The notes: a model not told the origin generated them from the letters alone. A DNA stretch of 64,000 nt from Doryteuthis pealeii (GCA_023376005.1 CM042176.1:12546694-12610693), one strand, 5' to 3'; positions 37,864 to 51,596 are shown, counted from the first letter of the stretch. Made by a program: numbers and translations.

Positions 37864-38299
37864 TAGCATATTGTCCATTAAAAAAAAAAAAAAAAATCTT
37901 AGAAATTACAGAGAAAAATTGACTGAATTAGTCTATTTTTCTTATCTATGTTTTTTTTTGGGGGGGGTTTTCGTTTTTTTTAATTATTTCTTGTTGAAAT
38001 CGGGAATCTTCTCATAAAACTCTGGGACCTTCAGGTTCAATCCTGACTATGAATAAAAATAACATAGAATACTTAACATAGTTTATAAGGACAATAGAGT
38101 TGGACAATCATATAGGTGCTAGGGCTTGATGTGAGCATGGTACTAGGGATTTTTACTGGAGTTCAATAACGGCATTAAAAATGGGTTGGGCAGAAATAAA
38201 AAGCAAACATTAATTATAAAATATCAATAATGATAAATATAATTTTCGTATTTCATTTTCAGCAGCTTATTTTGTGGTAAGATGGAGTGATTATTAAGA

Positions 38300-38600
38300 G
38301 TCAAAGACAGTTTAAGCTTCAGTCGGGTAGAGCAGCTACCTAGGAACCCAAGCGTCGGTTTCAAACTGTCCCTTCAACTAAGTGCAAATGAGTAGACAGA
38401 TTAGGTAATCTGATCTGTGTAGTAAAAGTAGGCGAGATGACAGTAGGTATGGCACTACACCTAGCCCAAAAAAAAATAAATTAAAATAAATAAATATAAA
38501 AAAAAATTTAAAACTCCCATGTCTAGCACTAGCCAAAAAAGGTGACGACTCCCTCGCTGGTCCGGTGATACCGATAATAGGGGCACTCCACCAACTTTAA
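38300..38600 (+). mobile_element. Copy of the tRNA-derived SINE in the 9-kb duplicate
   Basis: Indel-bearing copy of 27,195-27,485; the A and B boxes are disrupted. Confidence 0.75.
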
Positions 38601-39196
38601 CAAATTAGAGTTGCTTAATTAGCGCAGTACAAGGGGGGGGATTATTCCTTGTACCCCACTTGTTACTAGCGTTAGACACAAGCCCTATTAACGTCGTGGG
38701 AACACCTACAAGCCGAGACTCATGGTGGCGGCCGTAAAAATTGCATCTATCCCCTCGCATCCCCTCAAGGGGGGCGCCTCAGCACTGGCAATAAACCAGC
38801 CCTACCCCTTTTAAATCGACGTGGGCAGGGTGTTTGCCTGGGGGATGGGCCCCCTGGGATCGATGCTTGTGATTTTGACCCGGGCAGGCGCGTACACCCG
38901 ACCCCGAGGGTCTTCGGTGGGTAGGAGTCAAGGGACCACCTAGGAATTTGCAAGGATTCTAGGTTCGATTCTAGTTTTCTGAAAAAATAAATAAATTAAA
39001 AAAAAGACCCAAAAAACAATTCTACCTGTCTAGCACTAGCAAAAATTGACAGACTCCCTTTGCTGCCACTTGATACCCAATAATAGGACTGTCCACCCAA
39101 ACTACAACTTTACTTATTTAATTTAGGTGTTATATTTTGTAGGGGAGAAAAGACTTTCGGTTCCGACCCTGTAGTGTTTAAGATTTTTTAACTGAC

Positions 39197-39339
39197 CTTG
39201 CCAAGTTGTTTGTGTGTTTCTATATTGAAAAGGGTGATAATGCCATCAAGCAATTCTGTAAGCGACAGGTCACTGGGGATCTCCCCAGATCCAGGATCCA
39301 CAACTACTTCGGGTAACAAACTGCTACTACTGCTACTAC
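39197..39339 (-). pseudogene. Degraded copy of the RNF123 Ser-rich exon
   Basis: 143 nt against 140 in the original at 28,071-28,210. Scattered small insertions and deletions shift the frame within the segment, while the GTCAGT donor and CTGCAG acceptor remain. It belongs to the 9-kb duplicate. Confidence 0.85.
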
Positions 39340-42300
39340 CTGCAGAGAGAGAAAGAGAGAATGAATATTCAGGAAAACAGATTTCCTTTGTTTATTTTAT
39401 AATGAGGAAAATATTCACTGTATACAAACCACACACACATATATAATATATTAAATGAATAGTGAATGAAAAAATGAGAAAAGTATTTGCCATGGAAAGG
39501 TGCTCAATGCAAATTCACGACTGGTTTTGACATCTCAACACTGATCTCATTCTGATGATTGGATTACCATGAAAACTAAAGTTATGGAGTGTGAAAACCA
39601 TAATATTTACCATTGAATTAGTATATTGTATGAGGGTAGGAGGATTGGAGTAAATCGACCAGAATGTGGTTAAAAGGATAAGGGAAAAATGTGGCAAAGA
39701 AACAACTCAACAAGTAGATTAGGAGCATATATTCGTCTTGCATTGAGCACAATTTCTTCAGTCATTTATTTGAAACCATTTGTGACATCATACATTGTTT
39801 TTATAGAAGAATAAGTGAACGGGGTGAGGGTGATTGGTGATAAGTCATGGCGGATGCGGATAGCGTTTGTGGGATTGAGTTGGTCAAAAGATATCTTTCA
39901 TAGATTGGGGGGCGAGGGAGATAAGATCAAATGCTGATGAATTTTTGAATGAAATATGATAAGAAGTAGTTTAGTGCAAAGGACTGAGAAACATCGTAGG
40001 GAAGAAATTAGGTCAACATTCTTTGGTTGGCTTGGAAATTCTTTAGTTATTTTGATTCTTGGAGTAGAGGGGGGCAAAAAGGTGAAGATGGAATGGGCAG
40101 GGTGGAAGAGATGGTTCACCATTTATGGTTGGAGTTGTTAGTATGGAGAGCGTTTTAGGTCGCTTTTGGGAAAAAATTGTTTTATTATGCAGTTTTATCA
40201 TTTTCAATTTGATTCATACTGTTCATTTTTGCATAATTCTTAATCTATATATATATATATATAATATATAAATTTTGATTTTTTGTTTTTAGAAGCATTT
40301 GTTGATTAAAAAGTATATATTATTATTATATATTTTTTTGCCTGAAGGCCAATTACAATTGCGTATAATCGTAAAAAATTTGATAAGTATAGAAAAATAA
40401 TTCATGACAAGCGAAAACTCAGGCAAACAAATGTGCGATGTGTAGAACATCGTATAGCCTGTTTTCAACTTTATTAAGTCTCAATCAGCGATATATACTA
40501 ACGATTTCCCTCCGACAGAAATCGAAACCGGGAGTCCAGCAGGCAGAGTCAGAGACGTCTACTTGCTCGGCTACCGCTCGACTACCGGACGCCACCGCCA
40601 CAAATCATGCAAAATTAGCCTGTCAATTGATAATGATACGTCTCTTACCATTTTAGGTATGCGACCATTGACAACAACAACAAACCAGGCCTTGCCCCGT
40701 GAAAGAAATTAAGATTTTGATGTTTGTTTTTTTTTAGAAGCATTGTTTGATTAAAGTAATATCATTATTATATTTTCGAATTTTATACGAATACCATTGT
40801 AATTGCCTAAAGCAAAAAAAAAATATAAAATAATAATGATATATATATATTTTTTTTTTCAGGCATGTGTTATTGAAGTAACAAGGAATACTTCTTCATT
40901 ATTTGAATTTATTGTCTTTTGCCAGTCGCTCTGGCAACTTTCTGGTGTTTGGATCCAATTGAAAAAGATATTTCCCATATGTGTTAGCCCCGAGCGCTTT
41001 CGACTGCTTCCTCAGTTCGTCATCATGCGGGTATATGAGTTGGTTTTAGTTCGTTTTTAGGTTCTTTTATCGATGTTGTTTGAATTTTTTAAAAGTCTAT
41101 TATTTTTAGAGGGTTACAAGTAAGTTTGTAGTTTATAAGATAGTTAATATGTTATGTCCGACATTTGAATGCTATTTTATTGATGGTTAGGTTTTTAAAA
41201 ATTTTATGCATATTGCTTTCAAGATTTGTATGTGCGTTTCTTAATTGTATTCTATAGATAATTTGGTGTTTTCAGTGAGAATTTTCACTAATGTTGGGGG
41301 AGGTGATTTTCTGGGTGTTTTTTAATTAAGTTGTTGTTTTATGGCACTAGTATCGGAGAATTGTATGTGACGGCGGCAGGAGAAAACACAGAAAATCGCA
41401 GATGATGAAAAAGACACAGATCCAAATGATAAAGAAAGAAGTCTCCGTTTTATTCAATAACACATCGTGAAAAAATTAACTTGCTGCCAAAATACCAAAC
41501 ATTATATATTATTGGGAAGTTGACCCCCTATTACATGCATGTGAATTGAATACATTAAAATAATAAAGTTTTCTTGAAATAAGTAATTTTACAATTGTAT
41601 GTTAAGTTATAGAATTATGTAAAACCAAAAGAATCGAATAAATATTACTTAGAATATTTAGCAACAATATAAACAATGCCGTAAATTCCATTGAAAATAT
41701 GTAGCCATCGGATGTAACAAAATTCATCGTAATTTACGTCATTAGAAAACAGCGATATTTGAAAATTCCAATATTAAATTTACTTAATGATCACGTAGAC
41801 AATGACAAAAGAGAAATTACTAAAAGGACCACCATAAGGCTGAATAAGCACATGTTGGAGCTTTACGCTCTCACGATCCAACTCTGACGAGTTCAGACAA
41901 GCGGATGCTCGACTTAACTCAGTGAGCATGAGTCGGAGAGCGGATGCTCCCATACTCAAGCACAGATGCGATGAGAGGGACGCTTGGTCGCAACAGACAA
42001 GCATTAAAATACGACTCAACAGGTCCGTCTATGTTTTTCTGTTTTCAATTCTCTCTCGTGCGTGCGTACTCGAAAAGTATCGACACAAGTTTCGAAATTC
42101 ACAGACTATTGTTTTGAAAACAAAACTGCTACACAATTGACATATACAAGTCGGCACAAATTATAACAAAGAACTTATGCACTCAGCAAATACACGAACA
42201 TGTAGGAAACAGACTACATACAGTCGGAACATTGCTAAAGAACATTGCTATGCACTATATGAATTGTCAAATATCTTGTAATAATAGTTGTTTCTTTTAT

Positions 42301-43059
42301 GATTTTTATCTTCTTTTGTTTTTCCTACGGGAAACTACCATTTCTGTAGTTCTTATACTTTAAATTGTGGGGATCGAAACTCAGATCGTCTTCACACACA
42401 CACACCAAAACTGAACGCTAATACCGGTTCTACAATATATTAGTATATATTTTCATTTTCCTTTCCTATGAAAAAAACGCGCGGCTAACAGCACTCACAC
42501 ATGAGTAAACAACACAAAAACTAAGAAATGTGATAGAAAAATAAGAGAATTATATATATTATATAATTATATATATAATATATATTCATTTTCCTTTCCT
42601 GTGAAAGATATAGCCACTCTCACACATGAGTAAACAAAACAGAAACTAAGAAATTAGCAAACAGATTGTTTTTGTGACAATAATAAAAACAAAAGGATAA
42701 ACGCCCACATGTTTATACAAATATAAATTGCAACAGCTTCAATTTTCAGGTAGCGTCACCCGCATAATTTCTGTTAAGGGGGGGGGTTGTATGCAAAAGT
42801 CTAAAAAGAAAATGAAAAACCAGGTCATAGATCGGAGGGGTGCATGAATAAGATATGAAACTAGAGCGGGGAGGACGAGTCCCCAATTTGTGTAGGTGGT
42901 TAAGCGGTTGATGCAAAAGTCCTAAAAGACAAAAAACCAAAATCAATCATAGATAGGAGGGGGTAGCATGAATTACAAATTGAAACTAGAGGCGGGGAGG
43001 AGGAGGAGTCCCCCATTGCGTAGTGGTTAACGTTCTAGACTGTCACATCGTAGTAAGGC

Positions 43060-43500
43060 CAGGCCTACGCACACGTTTAAGACGTCTGGCAAAAAGGACT
43101 ATTGCCAGCATGCACACTAAACACATTGGGAGGTTGTGCAGAAACCGACAGCCTGGTACGGTCCTTGTCAAACAGGAAGAAAAGAGTGAAAAAGAGGGAA
43201 AGAATGCGGCGTCACATAACCAAGAGAGCCAGAAAGGAGGAGAGACAACAGCAACTCAGCAGAGGCATCACTGTTCGTTTTGCGTCACGTGCACCAGAGA
43301 CTCTCATTCAACAAATTGGCCTGTTAGCACTCGGGCAGAGCAGTTAAGAAAGAAAAAAAAAAAAGGACGACAAGCCATTGTTTGTTTGGTTTGTTTTGTT
43401 TTAGCGTATATCAAATACCTCAGTGGGTCTTTAATTATCCGATAAAGTTTTGAAATTAAATTCATTCTTAATGGATACCAATATTTTTATAAATACTTTT
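43060..43500 (+). mobile_element. Copy of the LINE 3' end in the 9-kb duplicate
   Basis: Indel-bearing copy of 31,822-32,260; the finger residues are frameshifted. Confidence 0.7.
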
Positions 43501-44490
43501 TCTATCTAACATAGATTGGGATCTCGCTAACAAGGTACTAACGCATCTGGGTCAGAAGTGGACGCCAGGAGAGCAATGGTTGATGAAGGGGTGCTCCCAT
43601 CTCCCGAACCTCCAAGAACTGGAACTGCACGCATCAGATAGAAAGTTTTAACGGCATTCCCAGGACATGTGACCTCAGGCCACCGCTTTTCTAGCACCCA
43701 TATGGTAAAAAGGGTTGGGACTTGCGCATAGAGGGCGAATAGGGTTGGGCAATGCATTATAGGTGCTAGGGCTTGACATGACCAGTCGATTGATTGGAGG
43801 GGGCTTCTCTGACCGCCCGTCTAGGCCTAGAGTAAGGTTCTAAGTGGAGTGTTGCATGGTCAGTCGCTCAATGCCACCAAGACTGTCCTTAAGCATGCAT
43901 GGGTCACCACCCATGCCAAGCAGGCTGGCCCCATTTAGGGGAATTTACACCGCTCTGGCAGAGGTGCAAGTCGGCGATTCTTAAACGGCCGCAGCCAACA
44001 GGCAGACTAACGCGCACTTGTCTTTGACAGAAACATGAAAAAAAAAAAAAAAAAAAAAAAAAAATACCAATGCATGATACAAATACTAATGGTAATAGCT
44101 CATTTTTATATAGCATCACCCAAGTTCTGTTGGGGGTGGGTGTGTTAATTCCAGAGCCCCATTCCTATTAAGGATTGCTAAAAATGGCCTTTTGACATTT
44201 AAAGTTACGCTGTTTACTTCTGTAAATCAAAGACTGCTTAAATATGTTTAATGATTACAATTTAAACGAAGGTTTTGCATGTTGGGTAGAATTTAGAAAT
44301 GAATGTGAATTGTAACTTAACGGTTCGAGATGAGGCACGTATAGGACGTTTAAGAGTTAAGCAATACAGGTCGCTACCCTCATTGGAAGGTCTTACACCC
44401 TTCTCGCGAATGTGTAGCGGTGTATTTCTAAAGTTGCCCCAGCTGACAGGGCTGGTAACAAATATGTTTCTGAATAGATTCCTACGCACC

Positions 44491-44549
44491 CAGAGAGCAC
44501 CATCTGATTTGTGTCGCTTTCTGTTGATTTGCCTCCTGATCAGGATTCT
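44491..44549 (-). pseudogene. Degraded copy of the RNF123 Lys/Ser-rich exon
   Basis: Copy of 33,170-33,220 with several inserted bases; the donor reads GTGCGT instead of GTGAGT. It belongs to the 9-kb duplicate. Confidence 0.8.
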
Positions 44550-47118
44550 TGAAATGCAAAAAGGAATGAAGGAATTTTCGTGAGAAAATATACAACAAGC
44601 ATATCAAGGAATTTAATATTTAAAGAAAAAAATGATTATATTATAGCATTACTCTCTATATTATATAAGCATATCAAGAATTAATATTTAAAGAAAAAAA
44701 ATATATATATATATAGACATACATCTTCTATATTATATAAGCGCATATCAAGGAATTCTATTATTATATTAAGCATACTCAAGGAAGTTTAATATTTCAA
44801 AAGATAAGGAAAATATATATATATATACGTATATGTTTTATTCCACGTACCCGCACTTGGTACGGTCAAGCACAAGGCCCTATTTATGTGGCGGGTGAAA
44901 AAATTGCGCTCGATCCGCGTCGCATGGTCCCCTCATAGGTGGCGCTTCTCAGAGCTGTGGGCAATAAACCAGCCCTGCCCCCTTATACATCAAGGGGGAC
45001 AGGTGTTGCCTGGGGGGATGGCCCCCTGGGATCGACGCTATTATTACAACATAGACCGTCCAGGCGGCGACGTAGCTCGCCGGACCCGCCAGTTCGAAAC
45101 CGGGTGGCTGCATAACTAAAATAAATAATAGTACTGCTCTAAAATATATATATACAGATACATCTAAAATATATATATACATACATCTAAAAAAAAAAAC
45201 AAAAAAAAAAAGCAAACATCCAAAAATCTTATTTCCTTTGCGTATAGAGCATTAAGGCCTGGGTTTTTATCATTCACTCAACGTACTCAGACGTCTCGAG
45301 TATGCATTGACAGGGTTAATTTCGCGAGACAAGAATTGTCCGCGTGGCTGTATCATGGCGCAAGGGCAGTATGGTTTCTGTCTATCGCTGCTTTGGAAAA
45401 ATTTTTTTTTTCCCGGTTTCAATTTCTGTTGGAGGGAAATTGCGTTAGTATTAGCATCGTGATGAACTAATGAAAGTTGAAACTAGTCTGTACGATGTTC
45501 TACCACCGAATAATTCTTTACCGAAATTCACTTGTCATGTATATCTTTCTATAATAGTGAATTTATGCAATATAACGCATTGTAATTGCGCTTGCAAGGC
45601 AAAATATTAAATATAATAATATATAGTATATATAATATATATAATAATATATAAAGTCATTACAAACACACCTGCCAAACAATTAGGGAGCCTCACCAGC
45701 CTCCTCCACAGATACAAATGCGTTTAACACTTCCAGATGCAGCATTTACACCATCACCATGGCAACGACTGCAGACAAAGCTACAATCGGAGGGAAAGGG
45801 CCAAACGCAAGGTCTGAAAAACGGATCTACGGCATAAAAGATCAATAAAGACACACGACAACCAAAATGACCTATTCACACACAGGAACGTAACTGTTCA
45901 AAACAGCAGCTTCAACCATAGGGACATTCACTTTCAACCCAACATACGCGTTTGCTTCTGCTCAAACCATATCTAGATAAGGACGCGTACACTGTCTGAT
46001 GCGAAGACGGCAGTCATAGCAAATTGTTAAAATAATAAAACAAAAGACAGGGGTTCTCATCTTGACACAAAGCTATTGGCAAAAAATTCATAGTGCACGA
46101 AGACAAAATCAATTCGAAAACAGTTAAAAAAAAAATCCAAACAGAAATAATCCGCCCCAGAATCTCCAAAAATACTCTGCCTACAACCATCATCCTGATG
46201 ACCTGACCTACAATCACTATCAATGACCTACTTCTCCTTATACTGACCTACCCGACTATCCAATTTCTGATACACATCGGACATCACACATTTGACCCAC
46301 ACTCCAATATCAATTCTCTTCTAAAGTCAACTGACTGACCAATGAAAAATAAAAAGCACCATGCCCTACACACCTACCCAACCCGATCTCACACCCCTCA
46401 CCCATTTACCTTTTTCACTATTTAAAGCAGAATGTACAAGTACTTATGTCAATAAAGTTTTGAAAAAGCTTCATCCAATAATGAGGTGAAATATCAGCTG
46501 ATTTCAACTGTCTGTGTTTGTTATAATCCACAATTTGCTCATTCTCAACCACATTTTGTTGGATTTATTCAAAACCCTTCACTTAAGGATATGGGTAATT
46601 CGAACAAATGTGGTTGAAAATAGACGAAAATGTGGATAAAACAACACAACAACTAAATTCAAATGATACTTTGCCTCGCGTCTTTTGCAAAGCTTTTTCG
46701 AATTTAATTTGGATTATATTTGAAAAAGCTTCGCAAAAGACTGGGGCCAAAATATCATTTGAATTTAGTTGTGTTTTATCCGCATTTTCCCTCTATTTTC
46801 AACCACACACATAAGGTGTGTCAAAAAAAGTATCAAGTTTTTTTTGGTACTTTTCTGACACACCTTGTATTCTGACCCCCCCCCCAAAAAAAAATTCCAT
46901 TCATTCTTTTCTATGTTGGTAAATACAGCTTTAAACTTGGTACTTTTTTGACACACACTTGTTTTTACATCTATGCTACTAAATTACAAGTGAGTTGTTT
47001 TAAAAAACAAAAAAAAAACAGAGAGCCATTATTGCCTACTTCCCCATATAGACATCATAAAAAAAAATAATTAAAAAAAATTTTTTTTTAAATATTAAAA
47101 GATAGAGAGTGGCTTTAC

Positions 47119-47157
47119 CAGAAACGGTCCGCTGTAAATGAGATAGTGAATCCTCAC
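47119..47157 (-). pseudogene. Truncated copy of the RNF123 AYMPIN exon
   Basis: Only the donor-proximal 40 nt of the 35,681-35,782 exon are present; the sequence then switches abruptly to the family B repeat (GTGGAGCACCCC). This marks the right breakpoint of the duplicate. Confidence 0.8.
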
Positions 47158-47729
47158 GTGGAGCACCCCTTCATCAACATTGCTCCCGTCCTTCTGACCC
47201 GGAGTGGTAGTACTGTAGGGTTCCCCCATCTATGGGTTAAATAGGAAAAGAATGTGTTTGAAAAAAAAAATTGATTTATCCATTAAGAATGAATTTATTT
47301 CAAACTTTGTGAGCATTAAATGAACCCACTGACGATTGATATGCCGATAAAACAAACCAAACGAACTCAAAATTTGTGGAGTGTCAGTTTTGGGATCTCC
47401 ATCAGAAAACAACTACTAAGCTAAGACTGAGCTGGCACTAATGTGTACACATAGGGCAGGCAGCAGATGCATGCACTACAGAACACCATAGTCTTTGGAT
47501 TATTGGATTATTTCCGGACTATTCGTCCTTATTCTCATTGGTTTTTTTTTTGTTTGGGTTTTTTAATTAACTGGTAATTTTAAGTTTATGTCATGGTGGA
47601 ACTAGCTTGAGATTCCCGGCTCGTATAGGAATATGAGGTGGTTTCAATCAATTCGTTACTAGTTTTTGATTTAGCTTTCTCTAGGATTTTCCGTCGGCCG
47701 GATATATCGAATCCATAAATGATTATATC

Positions 47730-48215
47730 TATTTTTCTGAAATTTTAGAGATGAGGCTTGATATTTTGTATTAACTTGGATTATTCGGACTATTGTCCTC
47801 ATCTTCAATGAAGATAGGACAAAAGTTGGAAATAATCCAATATAATACCAATTATCAGCCTCATCTCAAAAAATTCAGAGAAATAGTGTAGATAACATAA
47901 GATGAGTACAAATGTCTGAAATATCAAATAATACAATTATCAAGCCTCATCTTCAAAAATCAGAGAAATAGTGTAGATACACAACTAAGAGAGTAAATAG
48001 TCTGATAATCCAAAATAATACCAATTATCAAACCGCCTAATCTAAAAATTCAGAGAAATAGTGTAGATAATGATAAAGATGAGACATTGTCGAACATCAA
48101 TAATACAAATATCAACACCACATCTCAAACTCCCTGGAACAATAACGAAACCATTGGAGAGATTAATCAATAACGATGAGGACAATAGTCCAAATAATAC
48201 ATAAAATTATCAATT
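47730..48215. repeat. Tandem array, inverted and noisy
   Basis: Four to five units in the opposite orientation (CCTCATCTCAAAAAATTCAG, AATAGTGTAGATAA), less regular than the other arrays. Confidence 0.8.
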
Positions 48216-48253
48216 CTTGCAATTCTTTTTTATTCTTATTTTTATTTTCTTAG

Positions 48254-48520
48254 TCTGAACGTAATCCCTGCCGATTGAAAAGAAAAGACCTGCGTCCACG
48301 CGCACACTGTCTGATTCCCGAAGAGCCCGGCAATGCAATCTGCTTGGTGGCCGCTCATTTAATTCAACAACTGGCCACTTATGGTAGTTGTATATTCATG
48401 GCACAATTTCTGGTTTTAATCTGGGGGGCGGGGGGTCCATCAAAGCTAGTGTCCATAAATCTCCTTTTCTATTGTTTTCTGTTAGACTTGACTTATGACA
48501 ATAAAGTCCATTTGTTATAA
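48254..48520 (+). CDS. Candidate terminal exon, unrecognised
   Basis: A strong acceptor (long T-rich tract ending TTCTTAG) is followed by an open frame SERNPCRLKRKDLRPRAHCL...EEPGNAICLVAAHLIQQLA that stops at 48,518, with an AATAAAG signal overlapping its end. I do not recognise the protein. It could be a 3' terminal exon of another gene, an exapted repeat or chance. Confidence 0.25.
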   Translation, partial: SERNPCRLKRKDLRPRAHCLIPEEPGNAICLVAAHLIQQLATYGSCIFMAQFLVLIWGAGGPSKLVSINLLFYCFLLDLTYDNKVHLL

Positions 48521-49039
48521 CTCTTTGTCAGGATTTGTTCAATATTATATATATTTTACGCAACCCTCTCACAGCAGGATGCGACACAAGGTCCATTTAT
48601 TAAGCTAGAGTTTAACCAGGTTTGAATCAGAGTTTTTCCTTCTCCTAGACTGGTAAGTTGTATATTCTTGCTCATTTTCATTGGCTTTTGTTGACCAGAT
48701 ATGCTTACCCTCCCATATCTGGTTCAGACAAAGCTTATGAAATGTCTATTTTATATATAAAGTGTAATTAATTAATTATAATTAACTTCAAATTAGGTAC
48801 GGACTTCAATTATGCCACATATTCTCCCCCCCAAAAAAAATATATATATAATACTAATATTGATCCGGCATATAGGAACACTTTTTCCAAAATTTTTGGC
48901 TCAAAAAATTGCCACTGCGTCTTATACATCCTAGGCGAAGTTTGAGACTTCCCGCAGGCCTAGGCTAATCTTCTCTATGAATGCTCATAACCCAGCTTAC
49001 GCCGTGTACTTTACCACCCCTAAACTCCATGCATACTTA

Positions 49040-49490
49040 TTTATTTGGCTGGTATTGTCTTATAACAAGGGTTAACAGGAGTGTATGGTGAGTCTCGTTC
49101 CCTCGTCAATGAATATGTAAGTGAACTGGGGAAATTATCTTGTGGTTTAAGTGATGTATCAGCCACAGTAATGGCTTGTTGATGGCTGTGGAGTAAACCA
49201 CCAATAACCTTGTCCAGTCTAATATCCCAAGTGGGGAATTAGAGCACCCTTATTAAAAAAAAATCCTGGATGTGGTAATTGCATTTCCACATTAGCGCTA
49301 ATCTTCTGGAAAAGGTATGGAATCCAACTCCCCTCCAGGTATGTGATAAATAGGTAGGGCAAACTGGGCTCTTTAACCTTGGTTAGGCAACCTGGTCTAA
49401 GGAGAAGGAAAACTCTGAAACAAACTTTGACTCCGCTTAAGAATTAGACTTGTGTCGACACAGCCTGCTCGTGCGGAGGGTGGTAAAATA
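49040..49490 (+). mobile_element. tRNA-like SINE body, noisy copy
   Basis: It shares the TGGTAATTGCATTTCCAC...TGGGCTCTTTAACCTTGG...CTGCTCGTGCGGAGGG order with 17.4-17.6 kb, preceded by a TCTCGTTCCCTCGTCAATGA block also seen at 52.19 kb. Confidence 0.65.
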
Positions 49491-49584
49491 ATACATAAAA
49501 AATATTCCAACAGTATTAACAATCGCTTTTTAGTGGTACAAATCACTCTCTCGCCACCATTTAAAAATTAATTTCCTTTTTCAG

Positions 49585-49724
49585 AAAGTGCCTATATTGT
49601 CGAGCTTGCCTCCTGAGGTTTATGCTGAAGGTTCTGTGCATGCAGAATCCTGTCTTCTGAACACACCGTATCCGTCACTAAAGCTTTTAGACAGTATGAG
49701 TGGAGCTCATTTTTTTTAATGCAG
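49585..49724 (+). CDS. Candidate internal exon, unrecognised, with frame break
   Basis: A good acceptor (TTTCCTTTTTCAG) and donor (GCAG/GTAAAC) bound 140 nt. One frame reads KVPILSSLPPEVYAEGSVHA...LLNTPYPSLKLLDSMSGAHFF and then hits a stop after an eight-T run; a one-base homopolymer error there would open it. It does not match the RNF123 segments I know. It lies in a noisy region. Confidence 0.3.
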
Positions 49725-49734
49725 GTAAACTGTT

Positions 49735-51290
49735 TTTATTATATGACAACATTCTGTTATTGTTTATCATCTATCCATATATAAAGGGCAGTTGTGTGTA
49801 TGTATGTAATGTCTGGATGAAACTATGACAATAAAACAATTAAACAACAAAGTAAATATATAGTTACACTATATCACCACTTCACCAAGTTAGCTTTTGT
49901 GCAAAATAATGAAGGTTTTTTTATATCTTGTTAATATATATTTAAAAATTAAGGATTTGAAATAGTAAGAAAAGTGAAAAGTTTTTAGTTTGCGTTTGTG
50001 ATTAAAACATAATCAATTAAATGTAAGACAAAACAACAATGGATTGCGAGACTAACTTTTTTTATACCCTCTCTACCCAGGCAATGCCGAGTAGCCAATT
50101 CTGTGAATATATAAAAGAATAAGAATTTTATTTTCAATCAATATTTAAGCATTTCTATTTTTAATGTGTCCATCTTCAATCTATCTTCTATCTATAACAT
50201 ATATAACAAGGCAGTTAGGTGTGTGTAATATGTGTATGTCTTGATCAAACTACAAAAATTAAAACAATTAACAACAAAGTATATTATATACACAATTAAA
50301 ATATCACCAGTTTTGCTTTTGTGGTATTTTTGGAGTTAAGTACAGGGTCTGTATTTGGTTCAGCCTGTCCCGTTTTTTTGTCTGTACTGGACGCATGTTT
50401 ACAGTCTCTTGAAGGTGAGTAATTGATATGTTGATCTATTCACCATTGAAAAAAGAAACAAAAACCCGTTTAGGTAAATAACTCACCTGGGTTTTATTAT
50501 GTCTTTGCTCTGATGATTTTTTGTTGATTTCTGCCTACCAATTACGAATACTAACAACACAACAAAAAAATTTGCTTTTTATTAAATGCATATATCTGCA
50601 TTGTCTTTTCTGATTAAATAAAAAATATTTCTAAATAAAGTCTTTTCGTTTAATTCTTTTTTAATTTGAAAAGCAACAATAACAATATTAGTTTAAAATT
50701 AATAGATTTATCTAAAAAATAAAGTCTTTGCCTATCAAATTTTTATTTGATTAACGTGTAATGTGATCAAATTCAGCAATTAATTAAATTATATTTTTTC
50801 GCCTATTTTTAAAAAAAGAAATTATTGTAAGTGTGAAAAACTATTCATCACTTCTGATTAATAAGCAAAACTTTTCTGATTTATTAAAGTATGTCTGGGA
50901 GTTAGGATCTCAATTGGATTCTATTCTGATTAATAAAAACTATTTTATATATAATATGTGGTCCTTAGTATCAAACATGTTCTTTCGTTTTAAAAAGTTT
51001 TATAATTTTAAAAAACAAAACAATATTAGGTCAAAAATTAATATTTCCCACACATTTGCTAACAACAACATGAAATAACTAAATTAAAAAAAAAAATCAT
51101 TTCAATACAACAATGAATTCTGGACAACCTAAAAGATAACAGAGTATCATGCTATTACAACCGACTAACAGTATAAACTGAATCTTATTTATTAAATTCT
51201 TGGAAAAAATCTTAGAATTTTATACAAATGTGTTTTAAAAAAGGCATCAACACTGTATATACCAAGAGAGAAATACAACAAAAGTATGAA
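49735..51290. other. AT-rich, noisy, no gene
   Basis: Only copies of the GGACATACATACACACAACT-family repeat and simple AT-rich sequence. Confidence 0.45.
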
Positions 51291-51596
51291 ATGTTGTGAA
51301 GGCATGGTTGGTGTAATGGAGTTATACATCATAGGAGTGGACAGGAAAGAGATGAGTTCAACATCCCTGGATTGCAAACTGGTTTGCATTCACTTAGCGC
51401 TAATAACCCTTGGGGAAAGAGCAATCCAACTATTCTATAAAAAAAAAAAAAATATTATGAGGTATCATTTAGTGCAAATTAATATTACATTTGCTAACAA
51501 CAACATCAAATAAACTAATTAAAAAAAAAGAAGAAAATGCCTATGGGCAGTATTGGTTGGGCATCTTTCGTCTACTAAAGACAATGGCGTAGTGTT

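Larger units (their letters stand above)
38190..47157. repeat. Noisy 9-kb direct duplicate of 27,095-35,733
   Basis: Every landmark of 27.1-35.7 kb recurs in the same order: the tRNA-Lys-like SINE (38.3), family C (38.66), RNF123 exon copy (39.2), hammerhead copy (39.5), Penelope fragment (41.3), LINE 3' end (43.1), family B (43.5), exon copy (44.5), GIY-YIG fragment (45.7), the palindrome (46.7) and part of the 35.68 kb exon (47.12). The copy carries single-base insertions and deletions every ten to thirty bases up to about 46.1 kb, then becomes nearly identical. The pattern fits uncorrected long-read sequence or an unmerged haplotype rather than an old duplication. Confidence 0.9.
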
